From Shimia sp047124445 (GTDB taxonomy: Bacteria; Pseudomonadota; Alphaproteobacteria; Rhodobacterales; Rhodobacteraceae): a DNA stretch of 64,000 nucleotides. Positions 1 to 8,682 of this stretch are shown piece after piece. The notes below the pieces were generated by a model, which searched no databases, was not told the DNA's origin, and saw nothing but the letters and a program-made list of their open reading frames with translations. The translations under genes and the position numbers were made by a program. Where the stretch lies: positions 2,418,001 through 2,482,000 of the forward strand of contig NZ_CP138921.1 of assembly GCF_047124445.1 (NCBI RefSeq). Reading direction: 5' to 3'. Positions within the stretch are counted from its first letter, which is position 1, and every line of letters begins with the position of its first letter.

Positions 1-1
1 C

Positions 2-835
2 CTCGACGTGCCGGTCCGCCGTGTACACTTCCACGCCTTTATGCAGGAAATCCACGAGGCCATGCACAAAGCCCGCGCCGAAGGTGTTGAGGACACTGTG
101 CAACCCGTCGCCAAAGCGGTGGCGGACAGCGTGCGCGTGCTGGCCTTTGATGAAATGCAGATCACCGACATCACCGACGCCATGATTGTCGGCCGCCTGT
201 TTGAACAGCTGTTTGAGGCCGGCGTGGTAATTGTCACCACCTCCAACCGCATCCCGGATGATCTGTACAAAAACGGCCTCAACCGCCAGCTTTTCTTACC
301 CTTTATCGCCCTGATCAAAGAGCAGATGCGGGTCTGGGAAATGGTCAGCCCAACCGATTACCGCCAAAACCGTCTCGCCGGAAATCAGGTCTATTTTGTG
401 CAAGCCGGGTCTGAGGCCCGCGCGCAAATCCGTGCCATCTGGGACGACCTCACCGGCGGTACCGCAGAACCGCTTGTGCTCACCGTAAAGGGCCGCGAAG
501 TCACCCTGCCCGCCTACCGCAACGGCATTGGCCGCGCGAGCTTCTTTGACCTCTGCGGCAAGATGCTTGGCCCCGGCGACTACCTCGCCATCGCCAATGC
601 GGTAAAGGTGCTGATCCTAGAAGACATCCCCACGCTCAGCCGCAACAACTTCAACGAAGCCAAGCGCTTCGTGACCCTGATCGACGCGCTCTATGAGGCC
701 AAGGTCCGTCTGATCTGCTCCGCCGCCGCCGAGCCGGAAATGCTCTATCTTGAGGGCGAAGGCATCTTTGAGTTTGAGCGCACCGCCTCGCGCCTGCGTG
801 AAATGCAGGACGCCGATTGGGGCAAAGACAGCTAG
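2..835 (+). CDS. zapE: ZapE/AFG1-type ATPase, 5' end outside window
   Basis: This is the C-terminal part (about 277 residues) of an AFG1/ZapE-family P-loop ATPase, which in gammaproteobacteria acts at the division ring and in mitochondria in protein quality control. The reading frame is open to the first base of the window, so the start and the Walker A motif lie upstream. The visible part holds the Walker B stretch LAFDEMQITD, the sensor stretch VTTSNR and the typical LFLPFI segment, followed by the family's C-terminal domain with LSRNNFNEAKRFVTLID near the end. The gene ends 73 bp before the converging tRNA-Trp. Identity is secure; the role in this organism is inferred from the family. Confidence 0.9.
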   Translation, partial: LDVPVRRVHFHAFMQEIHEAMHKARAEGVEDTVQPVAKAVADSVRVLAFDEMQITDITDAMIVGRLFEQLFEAGVVIVTTSNRIPDDLYKNGLNRQLFLPFIALIKEQMRVWEMVSPTDYRQNRLAGNQVYFVQAGSEARAQIRAIWDDLTGGTAEPLVLTVKGREVTLPAYRNGIGRASFFDLCGKMLGPGDYLAIANAVKVLILEDIPTLSRNNFNEAKRFVTLIDALYEAKVRLICSAAAEPEMLYLEGEGIFEFERTASRLREMQDADWGKDS

Positions 836-854
836 TCTTTCCGTCATACCAAGC

Positions 855-884
855 CGCAAAACAAAAAGCCCCCGAAGGGGCTTT
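855..884 (-). terminator. Intrinsic terminator of tRNA-Trp
   Basis: An 8-bp stem (AAAGCCCC/GGGGCTTT, 865-884) with a CGAA tetraloop is followed on the minus strand by a T-rich tract (TTTTTGTTTTG). It sits 25 bp past the 3' end of tRNA-Trp and between two converging transcripts, so it may also stop zapE read-through, although the plus-strand side lacks a T tract. Confidence 0.75.
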
Positions 885-908
885 GAGACGTGTCCAATCT
901 TTGGGAAA

Positions 909-984
909 TGGCAGGGGCACCAGGGCTCGAACCCGGGACCTACGGTTTTGGAGACCGTCGCTCTACCAACTGAGCTATACCCCT
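909..984 (-). tRNA. tRNA-Trp (CCA anticodon)
   Basis: The minus strand folds as a complete 76-nt tRNA. It has acceptor stem AGGGGTA/TGCCCCT, discriminator G, a genome-encoded CCA end, D arm GCTCAGTTGGTAGAGC, and anticodon stem ACGGT/ACCGT with loop CTCCAAA (anticodon CCA). The T arm is CCGGGTTCGAGCCCTGG. In many bacteria this tRNA lies between tuf and secE-nusG. Here tuf is on the same strand 3.2 kb upstream, and secE is not next to it. Confidence 0.97.
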
Positions 985-1110
985 AACGTGGGGTGTTTCG
1001 TAAGGCACCCTCGCGCCGGTGGCAAGAGGTAAAACGCGCAAAAATCGCAAGACTGGTCAGCTTTGAATTGCCCCTGTATGAGAGGTGCGCACTCAAGAGG
1101 TTTTCGCCCC

Positions 1111-1842
1111 ATGTCGCTGAAGCAATCGCTCAACCGTTTGCGCAAAAAGATCGCCGATAGCCCGCGTGTGAACCGCGCCGTGGAGGGCATGTTTGCCGCC
1201 TACGTGCGATTCGCCTTCAAGACCTCTCGGTTTGAGCGCACCGGCTGTGACGAACTCGACGCTTGCCTCGCCCGCGGTGAGGCCGTGATCACCACGGTCT
1301 GGCACCAACGGCTGATTCTCGGCCCTTATATGGTCAACGCCCCCAAAGGCACCCGCGTGGTCTCACTCACCTCTGCCGCCCGCGCTGGACGGCTGGCCGG
1401 GCAGATCCTTGTGCGGCTCGGCTGGGAAACCATTCCGATGTCCAGCCACCAGCGCCACGTGACCCTCTCCCGCGAAGTTCTCAAACGTCACCGCGAAGGC
1501 TGCTCGCTGGGTGTGGTGCCCGACGGCCCCCGCGGCCCTGCGCGCGTCGCTTCCACCGTGCCACTCATTTGGGCGCGCTCAACCGGCGCTCGTGTGTTTA
1601 CCTTGGCCTTTGCCCAAAAACGCGTCTTACGCCTGCCGACTTGGGACAAGCAAATGCTGCCCCTGCCGTTTTCGCGCGGGATCATCACCTGTCAGGAATG
1701 GACCGACGCGGTGCCGCGCAAACCCACCGAAGACGAAACCGAAGCCCTACGTCTCAGCTTGCAACGGTCGCTCGACGAGATTACCGACGCCGCCGACGCT
1801 GCCCTTGGCAAACCCAGCGAAAACCCCAATCTGGCGGAATAA
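1111..1842 (+). CDS. DUF374 lysophospholipid acyltransferase family protein
   Basis: A 243-residue protein of the DUF374 family, which belongs to the glycerolipid/lipid A acyltransferase superfamily. The central region contains VWHQR in place of the usual H-x4-D motif, and the hallmark VPDGPRGPAR loop. It is expected to transfer an acyl chain to a lipid at the inner membrane; the substrate is unknown. The start is placed at the ATG following an AGAGG ribosome site rather than at an in-frame ATG 48 bp upstream, whose extra residues look random. The gene is monocistronic and runs towards the convergent acyltransferase gene, 5 bp away. Confidence 0.8.
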   Translation: MSLKQSLNRLRKKIADSPRVNRAVEGMFAAYVRFAFKTSRFERTGCDELDACLARGEAVITTVWHQRLILGPYMVNAPKGTRVVSLTSAARAGRLAGQILVRLGWETIPMSSHQRHVTLSREVLKRHREGCSLGVVPDGPRGPARVASTVPLIWARSTGARVFTLAFAQKRVLRLPTWDKQMLPLPFSRGIITCQEWTDAVPRKPTEDETEALRLSLQRSLDEITDAADAALGKPSENPNLAE

Positions 1843-1847
1843 CCGGC

Positions 1848-2948
1848 TTACGACGCCTGCAAGACACGGCGTTCAAACCGTTGCATCACCGGCAATATCC
1901 ACGCACGGAAGGTCTTCACCGGCCGCTCGAAGTAACGCGCAAACAGCAATCCCACCGCAACAGATCCGCCCAGCAACAGCGCATCTCGCCCCAGCATCTC
2001 TGGCAACAGCGCATCCAACAAATGCAGCGCCGGATAATGCGTCACGTAGATCGAGAAGGTCGCCCCCGCCATCCAACGGATGGCCCGCGTACCCCATAGC
2101 TTTTGCGGGTTCAGGATCGCCACCCCGGCCACATGCATCACCGTGCAGAGCCCAATCACAAAGTTCCAGATGAACTCATCGGAAAACGCCAACACCATCC
2201 GCGCATCCGCCACGCCAAGCTGCGCTGCGGTCAAGGCTGCCAAGGTTTCCGGCATGCCACCAAGTTGCCCCGCCAAATAGAGCGCTGGCCCGCCAAGCGA
2301 CAGGGCCCAGCCCATGGCCCGCGTATACCCGCCAGCCCGCTCTGCCTTAAGCCACTGCCACAAAGCCACGCCCAGCAACCAGGCTGGCATCAACAAAAGC
2401 ACATTCAGCCCCGCCAACCACGCCAGTGCCACAAGCCCCAGCACCCGCGCCACGCCTTTGGCAAACAGCGCCACACCAAACAGCGCGTAATACGCCGCCT
2501 CATAGCTCAGCGACCACAACGGCCCGTTGGTGCCCAGACGCACCCGTTCAAACGCGCCCCATTCATTAGTAAACGTCACGCCCCGCAGCAGGAACTCCCC
2601 CACCGGCAGCGCCTGATAGAACCCGTTGGGATAGGCGCTTGCGTCAATCCGCGTACCAAGCGCATCAAACACCAGTGTCAGCATCAGTGCAGGCACTATC
2701 ACGGTCAGCAACCGCGTCACACGATTGAAGGCAAACCGCCCGGCAGAGCCATCCCGATCGGCGGCAAAGGCAATCACACAGCCGGACATGACAAAGAACA
2801 CAATCACCGCATCACTGCCCACGTTCCAATCCCGCAGGAAGGCATATTCAGTGCCGGTGAACCGGGGGTATGCCAAATGGGAAAGGACCACGACAATCGT
2901 GGCCACCACCCGCAAGACATCCAGCCAAATGGAGACGCCTTTGGTCAT
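1848..2948 (-). CDS. Acyltransferase-3 family membrane protein
   Basis: A 366-residue integral membrane protein of the OafA/NolL/acyltransferase-3 family, which O-acetylates or otherwise acylates sugars of surface polysaccharides. The N-terminus shows the family pattern LDVLRVVATIVVVLSHL, followed by about ten hydrophobic segments including VIVFFVMSGCVIAF, and an ATFSIYVTHYPALHLL segment near the end. The start codon lies 1 bp after the stop of the sterol-desaturase gene upstream, so the two are almost certainly cotranscribed and translationally coupled. A longer in-frame start would overlap the upstream gene by about 85 bp and is disfavoured. The sugar acceptor is unknown. Confidence 0.85.
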   Translation of the reverse strand: MTKGVSIWLDVLRVVATIVVVLSHLAYPRFTGTEYAFLRDWNVGSDAVIVFFVMSGCVIAFAADRDGSAGRFAFNRVTRLLTVIVPALMLTLVFDALGTRIDASAYPNGFYQALPVGEFLLRGVTFTNEWGAFERVRLGTNGPLWSLSYEAAYYALFGVALFAKGVARVLGLVALAWLAGLNVLLLMPAWLLGVALWQWLKAERAGGYTRAMGWALSLGGPALYLAGQLGGMPETLAALTAAQLGVADARMVLAFSDEFIWNFVIGLCTVMHVAGVAILNPQKLWGTRAIRWMAGATFSIYVTHYPALHLLDALLPEMLGRDALLLGGSVAVGLLFARYFERPVKTFRAWILPVMQRFERRVLQAS

Positions 2949-2949
2949 C

Positions 2950-3951
2950 TTAGTGCCCCTCAGCCGGCGCAACGCCGTCTTTGGACTTGCGCTTGACCAT
3001 CTCAATGCCGGTGGCTTCTTCCAGACTTTCCACAAAAGGCTTGATCAGCGCGTCTTTTAAGGTGGCATGGGGCTGTTCAATCAACTCACCTTTGCCGTCG
3101 GCCACACCAAACTGCAGCTTTTCGTAGCCTTTCGGCACATAGAGCGTGCCAAACATCCAATCCCAGATCGCAAACACTTCACCGTAGTTCTTATTGAAGT
3201 GCTTCTTGTCGCTGGAGTGGTGCACATGGTGCTGCGCTGGGGAGATAAAGATATGCTCCAGAACCGGCCCGTAGCTCAGCCACACATGGCTGTGGCGCAG
3301 GTTGGAACCCAGCAGGTTGAACAGGAAGTAGCCCGCGTTTGCACCGCCAATGGTCAGCAGGTCAATCTGGCCAATCAACAGGAACAGCACCAGCGCCTGC
3401 ACCGTGCCCAGCACCACGCTGTAGATCAAGTTGCGAATGAGCAGGAAAATCGGGTGGTTGCGGTTCGCCGTCAGCGGCGTCATCACCTCGGCAGAATGAT
3501 GCAGCGCGTGGAACGGCCACAGAATCTTGCTTTCGTGGTGGATGTAATGCGCCCAGTATTTGCAGAAATCCATCGCCAGGATCATGATCAGTGTCGCCAG
3601 CGCGCTGCGCCCCCAGGTCACGTCTAAAGGCTGAAACGGCGTGCCCTGCCATTCAATGAAATTGGACAACATCACTTTGGCCACAATAGGCGTGAACAAC
3701 ACCGCGCCAAAGATACCGGCCACGCCGAGCAGCAGGTTGATGGCAAAGATCTGGATGTCGATGATGTTGGACTTGTGGGTGTAAACCTCACGCGGGAACA
3801 GGAACTTGGCAAAGCTGGTTGGGCGCCCACGATAGAGCCAAATGCCAAACACCATCACAATTGTGGTGCAGAGGTAGAATACCGCCAGACGCGATTCCCA
3901 GCCCCAAAACATACCCTTAAGCGCGGCCCAAACCTCGTAAACCCAACCCAT
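2950..3951 (-). CDS. Sterol desaturase / fatty acid hydroxylase family protein
   Basis: A 333-residue membrane di-iron oxygenase. The histidine clusters expected to bind iron are present: WAHYIHHE (about residues 133-140), FHALHH (147-152), RHSHVW (219-223) and QHHVHH (240-245), ending with GEVFAIWDWMFGTLY. Hydrophobic segments lie between them. Family members hydroxylate or desaturate sterols, fatty acids, carotenoids or ornithine lipids; the substrate here cannot be told. The start chosen is the ATG about 7 nt after AAGGGAG; an ATG two codons upstream is too close to that ribosome site. It is the first gene of a two-gene unit with the acyltransferase. Confidence 0.87.
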   Translation of the reverse strand: MGWVYEVWAALKGMFWGWESRLAVFYLCTTIVMVFGIWLYRGRPTSFAKFLFPREVYTHKSNIIDIQIFAINLLLGVAGIFGAVLFTPIVAKVMLSNFIEWQGTPFQPLDVTWGRSALATLIMILAMDFCKYWAHYIHHESKILWPFHALHHSAEVMTPLTANRNHPIFLLIRNLIYSVVLGTVQALVLFLLIGQIDLLTIGGANAGYFLFNLLGSNLRHSHVWLSYGPVLEHIFISPAQHHVHHSSDKKHFNKNYGEVFAIWDWMFGTLYVPKGYEKLQFGVADGKGELIEQPHATLKDALIKPFVESLEEATGIEMVKRKSKDGVAPAEGH

Positions 3952-4085
3952 TTCCATGCTCCCTTTCGCAGTCTGTGCATGTTTGCCCCCCGGCATGGCG
4001 CCAACCTGACGGGCAAATGCGGGCAAAACATGGCGGAAAAAGGGAATGTGGCGGATTTCAGAACAATCGTTTCCAAACCACATGC

Positions 4086-4109
4086 AAAAAGGCCGCCCAA
4101 TGGGCGGCC
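4086..4109 (-). terminator. Intrinsic terminator after tuf
   Basis: A perfect 8-bp GC stem (GGCCGCCC/GGGCGGCC) with a three-base loop is followed on the minus strand by TTTTTGC. It lies about 40 bp past the stop codon of tuf. Confidence 0.85.
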
Positions 4110-4146
4110 CTTCCGTAGTCTGTCGTCCGAATTACGCTAGGCGCAA

Positions 4147-5322
4147 TTACTCAACGATTTTGGACACAACACCGGAACCAACGGTGCGGCCACCTTCGCG
4201 GATCGCGAAGCGCAGGCCCTGCTCCATCGCGATTGGTGCGATCAGCTCAACGTTGAATTTCAGGTTGTCACCAGGCATCACCATCTCGGTGCCCGCTGGC
4301 AGCTCAACAGTGCCGGTCACGTCAGTTGTACGGAAGTAGAACTGTGGACGGTAGTTCGCGAAGAATGGCGTGTGACGGCCACCTTCATCCTTGGTCAGGA
4401 TGTAGGCTTCTGCTTCGAACTTGGTGTGTGGGTTCACGGAACCTGGCGCACAGAGAACCTGGCCACGCTCAACCGCTTCACGGTCAACACCACGCAGCAG
4501 TGCGCCGATGTTGTCGCCCGCTTCACCGGAGTCCAGCAGCTTGCGGAACATTTCAACACCGGTACAGGTGGTTTTCTGAGTGTCTTTGATGCCAACGATT
4601 TCGATTTCGTCGCCAACGTTGATCACGCCACGCTCAACACGGCCGGTCACAACAGTACCACGGCCAGAGATCGAGAACACGTCTTCGATTGGCATCAGGA
4701 ACGGCTGGTCGGTCGCACGTGGTGGCTGTGGGATGTACTCGTCAACAGCGGCCATCAGCTCAGCAATTTTCTCTTTGCCGATGTTGTCGTCGCGGTCTTC
4801 CAGAGCCGCCAGAGCGGAGCCGGCGATCACAGGAATGTCGTCGCCTGGGAATTCATACTCAGACAGCAGCTCGCGGATTTCCATCTCAACGAGTTCCAGC
4901 AGCTCTTCGTCGTCAACCTGGTCCACTTTGTTCATGAAAACAACCATGGCAGGGATGCCAACCTGGCGGCCCAGCAGGATGTGCTCACGGGTCTGTGGCA
5001 TTGGGCCGTCAGCCGCGTTCACAACCAGGATCGCGCCGTCCATCTGCGCCGCACCGGTGATCATGTTTTTCACGTAGTCGGCGTGGCCTGGGCAGTCAAC
5101 GTGGGCGTAGTGACGTGCGTCGGTTTCATATTCCACGTGCGCGGTGGAGATGGTGATGCCGCGTGCTTTTTCTTCAGGCGCGCCGTCGATTTCGTCGTAC
5201 GCTTTGAAGTCACCAAACTGCTTGGTGATCGCAGCGGTCAGCGTGGTTTTACCGTGGTCAACGTGACCAATGGTGCCGATGTTGCAGTGCGGTTTACTGC
5301 GCTCAAACTTTTCCTTAGCCAT
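4147..5322 (-). CDS. tuf: Elongation factor Tu
   Basis: A full-length 391-residue EF-Tu, the GTPase that carries aminoacyl-tRNA to the ribosome. The start MAKEKFERSKPHCNIG and the G motifs are intact: GHVDHGKTT (P-loop), DCPGHADY (G3) and NKVD (G4). Domains 2 and 3 follow with the usual C-terminus ending in VVSKIVE. It has its own terminator and a 94-bp leader after the lipoprotein gene. In relatives a tuf copy usually sits next to tRNA-Trp-secE-nusG; here two membrane-enzyme genes and a convergent acyltransferase separate tuf from tRNA-Trp. Many Rhodobacteraceae carry two tuf copies, so this may be one of two. Confidence 0.98.
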   Translation of the reverse strand: MAKEKFERSKPHCNIGTIGHVDHGKTTLTAAITKQFGDFKAYDEIDGAPEEKARGITISTAHVEYETDARHYAHVDCPGHADYVKNMITGAAQMDGAILVVNAADGPMPQTREHILLGRQVGIPAMVVFMNKVDQVDDEELLELVEMEIRELLSEYEFPGDDIPVIAGSALAALEDRDDNIGKEKIAELMAAVDEYIPQPPRATDQPFLMPIEDVFSISGRGTVVTGRVERGVINVGDEIEIVGIKDTQKTTCTGVEMFRKLLDSGEAGDNIGALLRGVDREAVERGQVLCAPGSVNPHTKFEAEAYILTKDEGGRHTPFFANYRPQFYFRTTDVTGTVELPAGTEMVMPGDNLKFNVELIAPIAMEQGLRFAIREGGRTVGSGVVSKIVE

Positions 5323-5416
5323 CTCGGGCGCCTTCTAATTTTGGTGGGGCCACATTGGCCCGTTTTCCTCTACCGCGCGCGACATATGGTGTTACGCGCA
5401 AAAAATCAAGCGTGCA

Positions 5417-6058
5417 TTATCCCTGGCTCGCTTGTTGCTCCTGCAGGCGTTGCCGCATTTCCTCGTTCTTGTTGTCTTTCCAACACTTGGCGAGGTCCGC
5501 TGCCGACACATCATCCACCAGACAGGCGCTGTTTTCATGCATCCACTTTTCGATCTGCCGCGCCGCATTGTAGGTCAGGTTGGCCATCTGCTCCTCTGCC
5601 GTCATCGAGAAGCCGCTGGAGGCAATCAGCGAGGAGCCAGTGAAGGACTCCAGCACAAAGATTTCCTTAGCCTCTTCGTTGAACTTACTCCCAGCCCGGT
5701 CATCCCAGGCCGTCACGGTGATGATGATCGCAGACTTCGGTTGCAGGATCAGCGGCACGCCTTTTTGCGCCAAAGCATAGCCGTTGATGTTCACGCCAAA
5801 ATGCACCAGCCGCGTGCCGTCGTAGCGCGCTGCGCCCATGCGCGCGTCAATCGCGTTTTTCATGCTGGCAATAAACGCGTCGGTGTCCGCCTCGCGTGAC
5901 AGCGGGCCTTTCTGAATGTCCGGCGCCACCACAATGTTATGCCCCAGCACAAAGTCGCCCAGATCCAGCGGCTCGTCAGTGACCTCTTTGGTGGGCGCCG
6001 TACAAGACACCAGCGCGGCCAACGCCGCGACGCATGCAACCAGTCTGAACATGGGCAT
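5417..6058 (-). CDS. Putative lipoprotein of unknown function
   Basis: A 213-residue protein with a clear lipoprotein signal: MPMFRLVACVAALAALVSC, with lipobox LVSC and the lipidated Cys at about residue 19. The mature part contains no domain I recognise. It has a central region with beta-rich stretches and a C-terminal helical, charged tail containing the Cys pair SACLVDD...KCWKD that could form a disulfide. The start is the ATG after GGAGAATA, not the longer reading frame upstream. It is divergent from the P450 gene (118-bp gap) and lies upstream of tuf on the same strand. A periplasmic or envelope location is inferred. Confidence 0.7.
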   Translation of the reverse strand: MPMFRLVACVAALAALVSCTAPTKEVTDEPLDLGDFVLGHNIVVAPDIQKGPLSREADTDAFIASMKNAIDARMGAARYDGTRLVHFGVNINGYALAQKGVPLILQPKSAIIITVTAWDDRAGSKFNEEAKEIFVLESFTGSSLIASSGFSMTAEEQMANLTYNAARQIEKWMHENSACLVDDVSAADLAKCWKDNKNEEMRQRLQEQQASQG

Positions 6059-6176
6059 TATTCTCCGCCACTCTTCCTCAATAAGTAGCCGTTGGCATAT
6101 CGGATTGCCTGTGTCCGCGCAATCAAAGGCTTTGTGCACTCTGATCCCTCGCCTATTCTGGTGCGTAAGGAGAACC

Positions 6177-7562
6177 ATGATGTCTCATCCCGCGCCCACC
6201 CTCGACGACACGAAGCGCCCACTGCCCGTACATGCCGCCTTGGCCACCGAGCCACTGGGCCTGTTCGGCTCACTCAAAGCCGCCCGCAGCAATCTGCTCT
6301 CGATCTTGCCGGAACTCGCCGTGCGCCAACCCATGGTCTCTGGCCGCACCGGATTGCGCTGGCATATGGTCATGGACCCGGGCGCGATCCGCCGCATTTT
6401 GCTGGAAAAGGTGGACGACTACCCAAAGTCCAAAGCCACCAAGAACATCCTGCGCCCGGCGATTGGCGACAGCCTGTTCATCGCCGAGGGCGCTCACTGG
6501 CGCTGGCAACGCCGCGCTGCGGCCCCGGTGTTCACCCACCGCAACATTGCCAATCTCGCCCCGGTCATGGCACAGGCTGCCGAGCGCGCCGCCAGCCGTA
6601 TCGCGGACCAAGCCCCCCACGCTGTCGATATGATGAGTGAGATGGTGCAAACCACCTTTGACGTGATCAGCGAAGTGACCTTTTCCGGCGATGGCAGCTT
6701 TGACAGCTCCAAGGTACATCAGGCCATCGATGACTACATCGCCGAAGCCGGCAAAATCTCGCTCCTGGATATGCTGGGCGTACCCGACTGGGTGCCACGT
6801 CCCGGCCGCATGATGTCCGGCAACGCCGTGGGCGATATGAAACAGGTCGCAGACACCGCGATCGAAGCTCGCAAAGCCCGCGGTGCCAAAGACACGCCCG
6901 ATCTGCTTGATCTGCTGCTCGCCGGTGTAGACCCGGAAACCAAGAAAACCATGAACACCGCGGAGCTGCGCGACAACCTGCTGACCTTTATTGTGGCAGG
7001 CCACGAAACCACAGCGCTCACCCTCGCCTGGGCGCTTTACCTCTGTGCCTTTGACCAGGACGTACAGGAAAAAGCCCGCGCCGAGATTGACGACATCTGC
7101 GATGATGGCCCGATCACCGGTGACCAAGCCATGCAGATGACCTACGTGCGCCAAATCATCGACGAAACCCTGCGCCTCTACCCTCCGGCGGGCATTATCT
7201 CCCGCACCGCGCAGGCCAATGACATGCTTTGCGCCCGCGAAATCCGCCCCGGCGACACCGTCATGATCCCGATCTACACCTTGCAACGCAATCGCCTGCT
7301 CTGGGACGATCCCGATGCCTTCAAGCCGGAGCGTTTTGCCGACCGCAAAGCCATCGACCGGCACGCTTACTTGCCTTTCGGGGACGGCCCCCGCATCTGC
7401 ATCGGCGCCAGCTTTGCCATTCAGGAAGCGGTGATTGTGCTCGCGACCCTGCTCAAACGCTTCCGCTTTGAGTTGGTCGAAGGGAAGCCCCCAAAGCCCG
7501 TGATGATCCTCACCCTGCGCCCCGAAGGTGGCGTATGGCTGCAAGCGATCCCACTCGACTAA
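6177..7562 (+). CDS. Cytochrome P450
   Basis: A 461-residue soluble bacterial-type P450 monooxygenase. The I-helix oxygen-binding motif AGHETT is at about residue 274, the K-helix EtlR motif at about 329, the PERF motif follows, and the heme-binding loop FGDGPRICIG places the cysteine thiolate at about residue 408. An AAGGAG ribosome site precedes two adjacent ATG codons (6177 and 6180); either could be used. No ferredoxin or reductase gene is adjacent, so electrons must come from partners elsewhere. The sequence resembles the fatty-acid/terpene-type P450s with a long N-terminus, but the substrate cannot be assigned. Confidence 0.93.
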   Translation: MMSHPAPTLDDTKRPLPVHAALATEPLGLFGSLKAARSNLLSILPELAVRQPMVSGRTGLRWHMVMDPGAIRRILLEKVDDYPKSKATKNILRPAIGDSLFIAEGAHWRWQRRAAAPVFTHRNIANLAPVMAQAAERAASRIADQAPHAVDMMSEMVQTTFDVISEVTFSGDGSFDSSKVHQAIDDYIAEAGKISLLDMLGVPDWVPRPGRMMSGNAVGDMKQVADTAIEARKARGAKDTPDLLDLLLAGVDPETKKTMNTAELRDNLLTFIVAGHETTALTLAWALYLCAFDQDVQEKARAEIDDICDDGPITGDQAMQMTYVRQIIDETLRLYPPAGIISRTAQANDMLCAREIRPGDTVMIPIYTLQRNRLLWDDPDAFKPERFADRKAIDRHAYLPFGDGPRICIGASFAIQEAVIVLATLLKRFRFELVEGKPPKPVMILTLRPEGGVWLQAIPLD

Positions 7563-7569
7563 AAACCGC

Positions 7570-7690
7570 CAAGGGCCGCCCCCCCGCGCACGAACCGAGG
7601 GGCTAGGAAGCGAAGCGCCCGCCCCGTGGGGGCGGTTCGGGCGCTGCCAAAGCACGGCTTTGGCTCAAAGGCAGCACTCCCTGAACACAC
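7570..7690. repeat. Structured GC-rich intergenic element
   Basis: Between the P450 and DUF2189 genes lie two adjacent inverted repeats. The first is an outer AGCGCCCG/CGGGCGCT pair (7614-7645) enclosing CCGCCCC/GGGGCGG. The second is GCCAAAGC/GCTTTGGC with a three-base loop (7646-7664), itself flanked by GCTGCC and GGCAGC. There is no T tract, so it is not a standard terminator. The composition is much richer in G and C than the surroundings. It may be a dispersed genomic repeat or an mRNA-stabilising structure. Confidence 0.45.
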
Positions 7691-7746
7691 CCCTTGCCGG
7701 ATCACCATCCCTTACCGCACACTCATTGGTAAGGGAGGCCCATGTC

Positions 7747-8565
7747 ATGACATCCGAGACCACCAAACCCAGCGCGCAGGAAAAGCTGCCCCCACGGCCG
7801 CAGCTCATCCCAGACACCAAAAAACTAACGCCGCAAGACATCTCCAACGCGTTCAAAGCCGGGTTTGACGACTTCCTCGCCCACCCTGTCATGAGCGGCT
7901 TCTTCGGCCTGTTTTATGCCGCCTTTGGCATCCTCTTTATCTGGTGTCTGGCTTGGCTTGGCAAAATCTGGATGATCATCCCGGCCTCCGTTGGCTTCCC
8001 GCTAGTGGCGCCCTTTGCTGCCGCCGGCCTCTATGAAATGTCCCGCCGCCGCCAAACGGGGCAAAGTTTCACATGGTCCGACATCCTCACCGTCATGGCG
8101 CGCCAGCGTAAACGCGAGATGGGCTGGATGGCCTTTGTGACGCTGTTCATTTTCTGGGTCTGGGTCTACCAAATCCGCCTCTGGCTCGCGATCATTCTGC
8201 AAGACGCGTCATTCTCTGACTTCGCCGGCTTTCTAAACGTGGTCTTCCTCACGCCTGAAGGCTGGACCTTCCTCGCCATCGGCACCTGCGCCGGCGCCCT
8301 GCTTTCCGCCGCACTGTTCTCCGTGACCGTAATCGCCATGCCCATGCTGTTGGATCGGGAAACCGACTTTGTAACCGCCATGCTGACGTCAGTGCATGTG
8401 GTCAAACAGAACCCCGTGGTCATGCTGACATGGGCCGCAATCATCTCGGCCACCATGCTGCTGTCGCTGGTGCCTGCCTTCTTGGGTCTGATCTTCACAT
8501 TGCCGATTCTGGGTCACACCACGTGGCACCTGTATCAACGGGCGGTGGAGCCCGAGGTTGATTAG
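7747..8565 (+). CDS. DUF2189 family integral membrane protein
   Basis: A 272-residue multi-pass membrane protein matching the DUF2189 family of alphaproteobacteria, whose function is not known. After a charged N-terminus of about 40 residues come roughly six hydrophobic helices, including FFGLFYAAFGILFIWCLAWL, the FVTLFIFWVWVYQIRLWLAI segment, and LLSLVPAFLGLIFTLPILGH near the end. The family signature GLYEMSRRRQTG lies in the middle. The start is set by a strong AAGGGAGG ribosome site 8 nt upstream. Nothing in the neighbourhood suggests a job for it. Confidence 0.78.
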   Translation: MTSETTKPSAQEKLPPRPQLIPDTKKLTPQDISNAFKAGFDDFLAHPVMSGFFGLFYAAFGILFIWCLAWLGKIWMIIPASVGFPLVAPFAAAGLYEMSRRRQTGQSFTWSDILTVMARQRKREMGWMAFVTLFIFWVWVYQIRLWLAIILQDASFSDFAGFLNVVFLTPEGWTFLAIGTCAGALLSAALFSVTVIAMPMLLDRETDFVTAMLTSVHVVKQNPVVMLTWAAIISATMLLSLVPAFLGLIFTLPILGHTTWHLYQRAVEPEVD

Positions 8566-8682
8566 CCCAATGCCCCTGTGATCGGTCAGGCCCGCAGATC
8601 TATCGCGCGTCCATCCAGCGTATCCGTGAGGCCTCCGAGCAAGCGGCGCAAGTGAAAATGCGCGCTAAGACCAAAGCATTTA

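Noticed and set aside
4372..5643. Long plus-strand open frame opposite tuf
   Set aside because: It mirrors the codon pattern of the highly expressed tuf gene, has no ribosome site and no recognisable protein; it is a shadow frame.
6270..7655. 461-codon minus-strand open frame opposite the P450 gene
   Set aside because: The P450 has all its motifs; the antisense frame lacks any domain and any ribosome site.
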